Assembly (NCBI GenBank): GCA_964609385.1
Contig: CAZSSM010000011.1
Span: forward strand, 51,188-115,187
Direction: 5' to 3'
Origin: CAZSSM01 sp964609385
GTDB taxonomy: Bacteria; Planctomycetota; Planctomycetia; Isosphaerales; Isosphaeraceae
DNA: 64,000 nt
Position numbers and translations under genes: made by a program. Each line of letters opens with the position of its first letter. Position 1 is the stretch's first letter. The notes under the pieces are model-generated. The model was given only the letters and a program-made list of their open reading frames with translations. It had not been told where the DNA came from and did not search any database. This document shows, one piece after another, positions 63,261 through 64,000 of the stretch.

Positions 63261-64000
63261 GGAGAGGATCCTCCCTCGCGAACGGGTTGACCGTTGGTTG
63301 AGTGGGGGGGCGCAGTCGACTGGTCGGTCGACGCCCCGTGGACGGATGGGCTTGACCGAGTCGAAGGGTTTGTCGAGGTCGACGATTCGAGGGGTTCCGT
63401 GGCCGGGACGATCGTCACGCCGTGATCATTCAAAAGTGTCCGATAGTCCTCGGGCAAACCGGCATCGACGACGACGCGGCTCAGTGCGTCCAGGCCACAG
63501 ACCCAGCAGAGCGAGAGTCGACCGTATTTCGAGGAGTCGGCGACGAGGATGACCTCTTGGGCCTGATCCATCATCGCGCGTTCCGTTTCGACCAAGAGCA
63601 GGTTGGCGTTGTAAACCCCCTCAGGCATGACCCCGCCTGCACCTAGGATCGCTTTGCGGACGCGGATTCCTTTGAGCGACGCGATCGCCAAGGGGCCGAG
63701 GGCTACGCCGGTCCGGGGATAGACGTAACCGCCGAGGAGGATCAGGTCGGTCGGCGAGCTGGTCGCGAGGGTCTGAGCGATGGGCAGGCTGTTGGTGACT
63801 ACCTGTATTGGTCGCCCGGCGATCGCGCGGGCCACTGCTAAGGTCGTCGTACCTCCATCGAGGAGGACCGTGTCGCCGTCCTCGATCAGGTCGGCGGTCG
63901 CGCGACCGATGGATGCTTTGACATCAGGGTTGATTGGGGGGGGCTCTTCAGGGTCGTTCACGACTCGAGACACTTAAACATCGACCGCGCCACCGTGCGT
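63257..64000 (-). pseudogene. DeoR-family regulator, interrupted by an in-frame TAA at the domain boundary
   Basis: The effector domain (from about 63973) is clear: INPDVKASIGRATADLIEDG, LLDGGTTTLAVARAI, VVTNSLPIAQTLA, ILGAGGVMPEGVYNANLL and VADSSKYGRLS. Upstream in the same frame the DNA reads Thr-His-Gly-Gly-Ala-Val-Asp-Val, the usual end of a DeoR HTH domain, then TAA (63974-63976), then GTG. So the HTH (mostly outside the window) and the effector domain are split by a stop. The GTG has no ribosome binding site. Either the gene is broken, or the two parts are made separately, or the base is wrong. It would normally repress the BMC operon. Confidence 0.7.

Overview
The window looks like a chromosomal segment of a high-GC planctomycete, most likely of the Isosphaerales type. 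The grounds are: a bacterial microcompartment (BMC) locus of the Planctomycetes-Verrucomicrobia (PVM) type, TIGR03067-like secreted proteins, ECF sigma and STAS regulators, a type-A2 heme-copper oxidase, and Fo subunits with signal-like N-termini. No rRNA, tRNA, CRISPR array, insertion sequence or prophage was found. Taxonomy is inferred from gene content only.

Left part (1-29 kb): an overlapping gene pair for arginine breakdown (TIGR00300-type ornithine cyclodeaminase, cut by the window edge, then a DDAH/ArgZ-like hydrolase); two secreted TIGR03067-like proteins; a putative membrane-tethered helix-turn-helix protein; a SixA-like histidine phosphatase; the ArfB ribosome-rescue factor; endonuclease IV; a DUF72 protein; mutS; three successive single-STAS-domain proteins; a SppA protease; small membrane proteins; an ECF sigma factor with a strong terminator; a SplB-like radical SAM protein with odd cysteine spacing; an HpcH/HpaI aldolase; ettA; zwf-opcA; a DUF6807 (PmoA-like) secreted protein; and a sirtuin. 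About 1.5 kb at 18.5-20.1 kb is poorly explained and carries four hairpins within 100 bp.

Middle part (29-51 kb): two minus-strand energy clusters. The first encodes an aerobic cytochrome c oxidase: diheme cytochrome c lipoprotein, CtaC, CtaD, heme A synthase, heme O synthase, subunits III and IV, a SCO-DUF420 fusion and a small membrane protein. The second is a full F1Fo ATP synthase operon (atpI/Z, B, E, F, F', H, A, G, D, C). A CPBP protease and a metallophosphoesterase lie between them. Together they form the respiratory chain terminus and its ATP-producing partner.

Right part (51-64 kb): a DUF4912 protein, a UVR-motif protein and 5-formyl-THF cyclo-ligase are followed by the minus-strand BMC operon: DeoR-type regulator, PduL, two BMC-H, acetate kinase, BMC-P, CoA-acylating aldehyde dehydrogenase, two BMC-P, class II aldolase, a lactate/malate-type dehydrogenase and a TIM-barrel aldolase-like protein. 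By comparison with known PVM microcompartments it probably cleaves deoxysugar phosphates (fucose, rhamnose) to DHAP and lactaldehyde, then oxidises or reduces the aldehyde inside a shell, giving acyl-CoA, acyl-phosphate and ATP. Two points stand out: the DeoR gene has an in-frame TAA exactly between its DNA-binding and effector domains, and three enzymes carry similar amphipathic terminal helices that look like encapsulation peptides.
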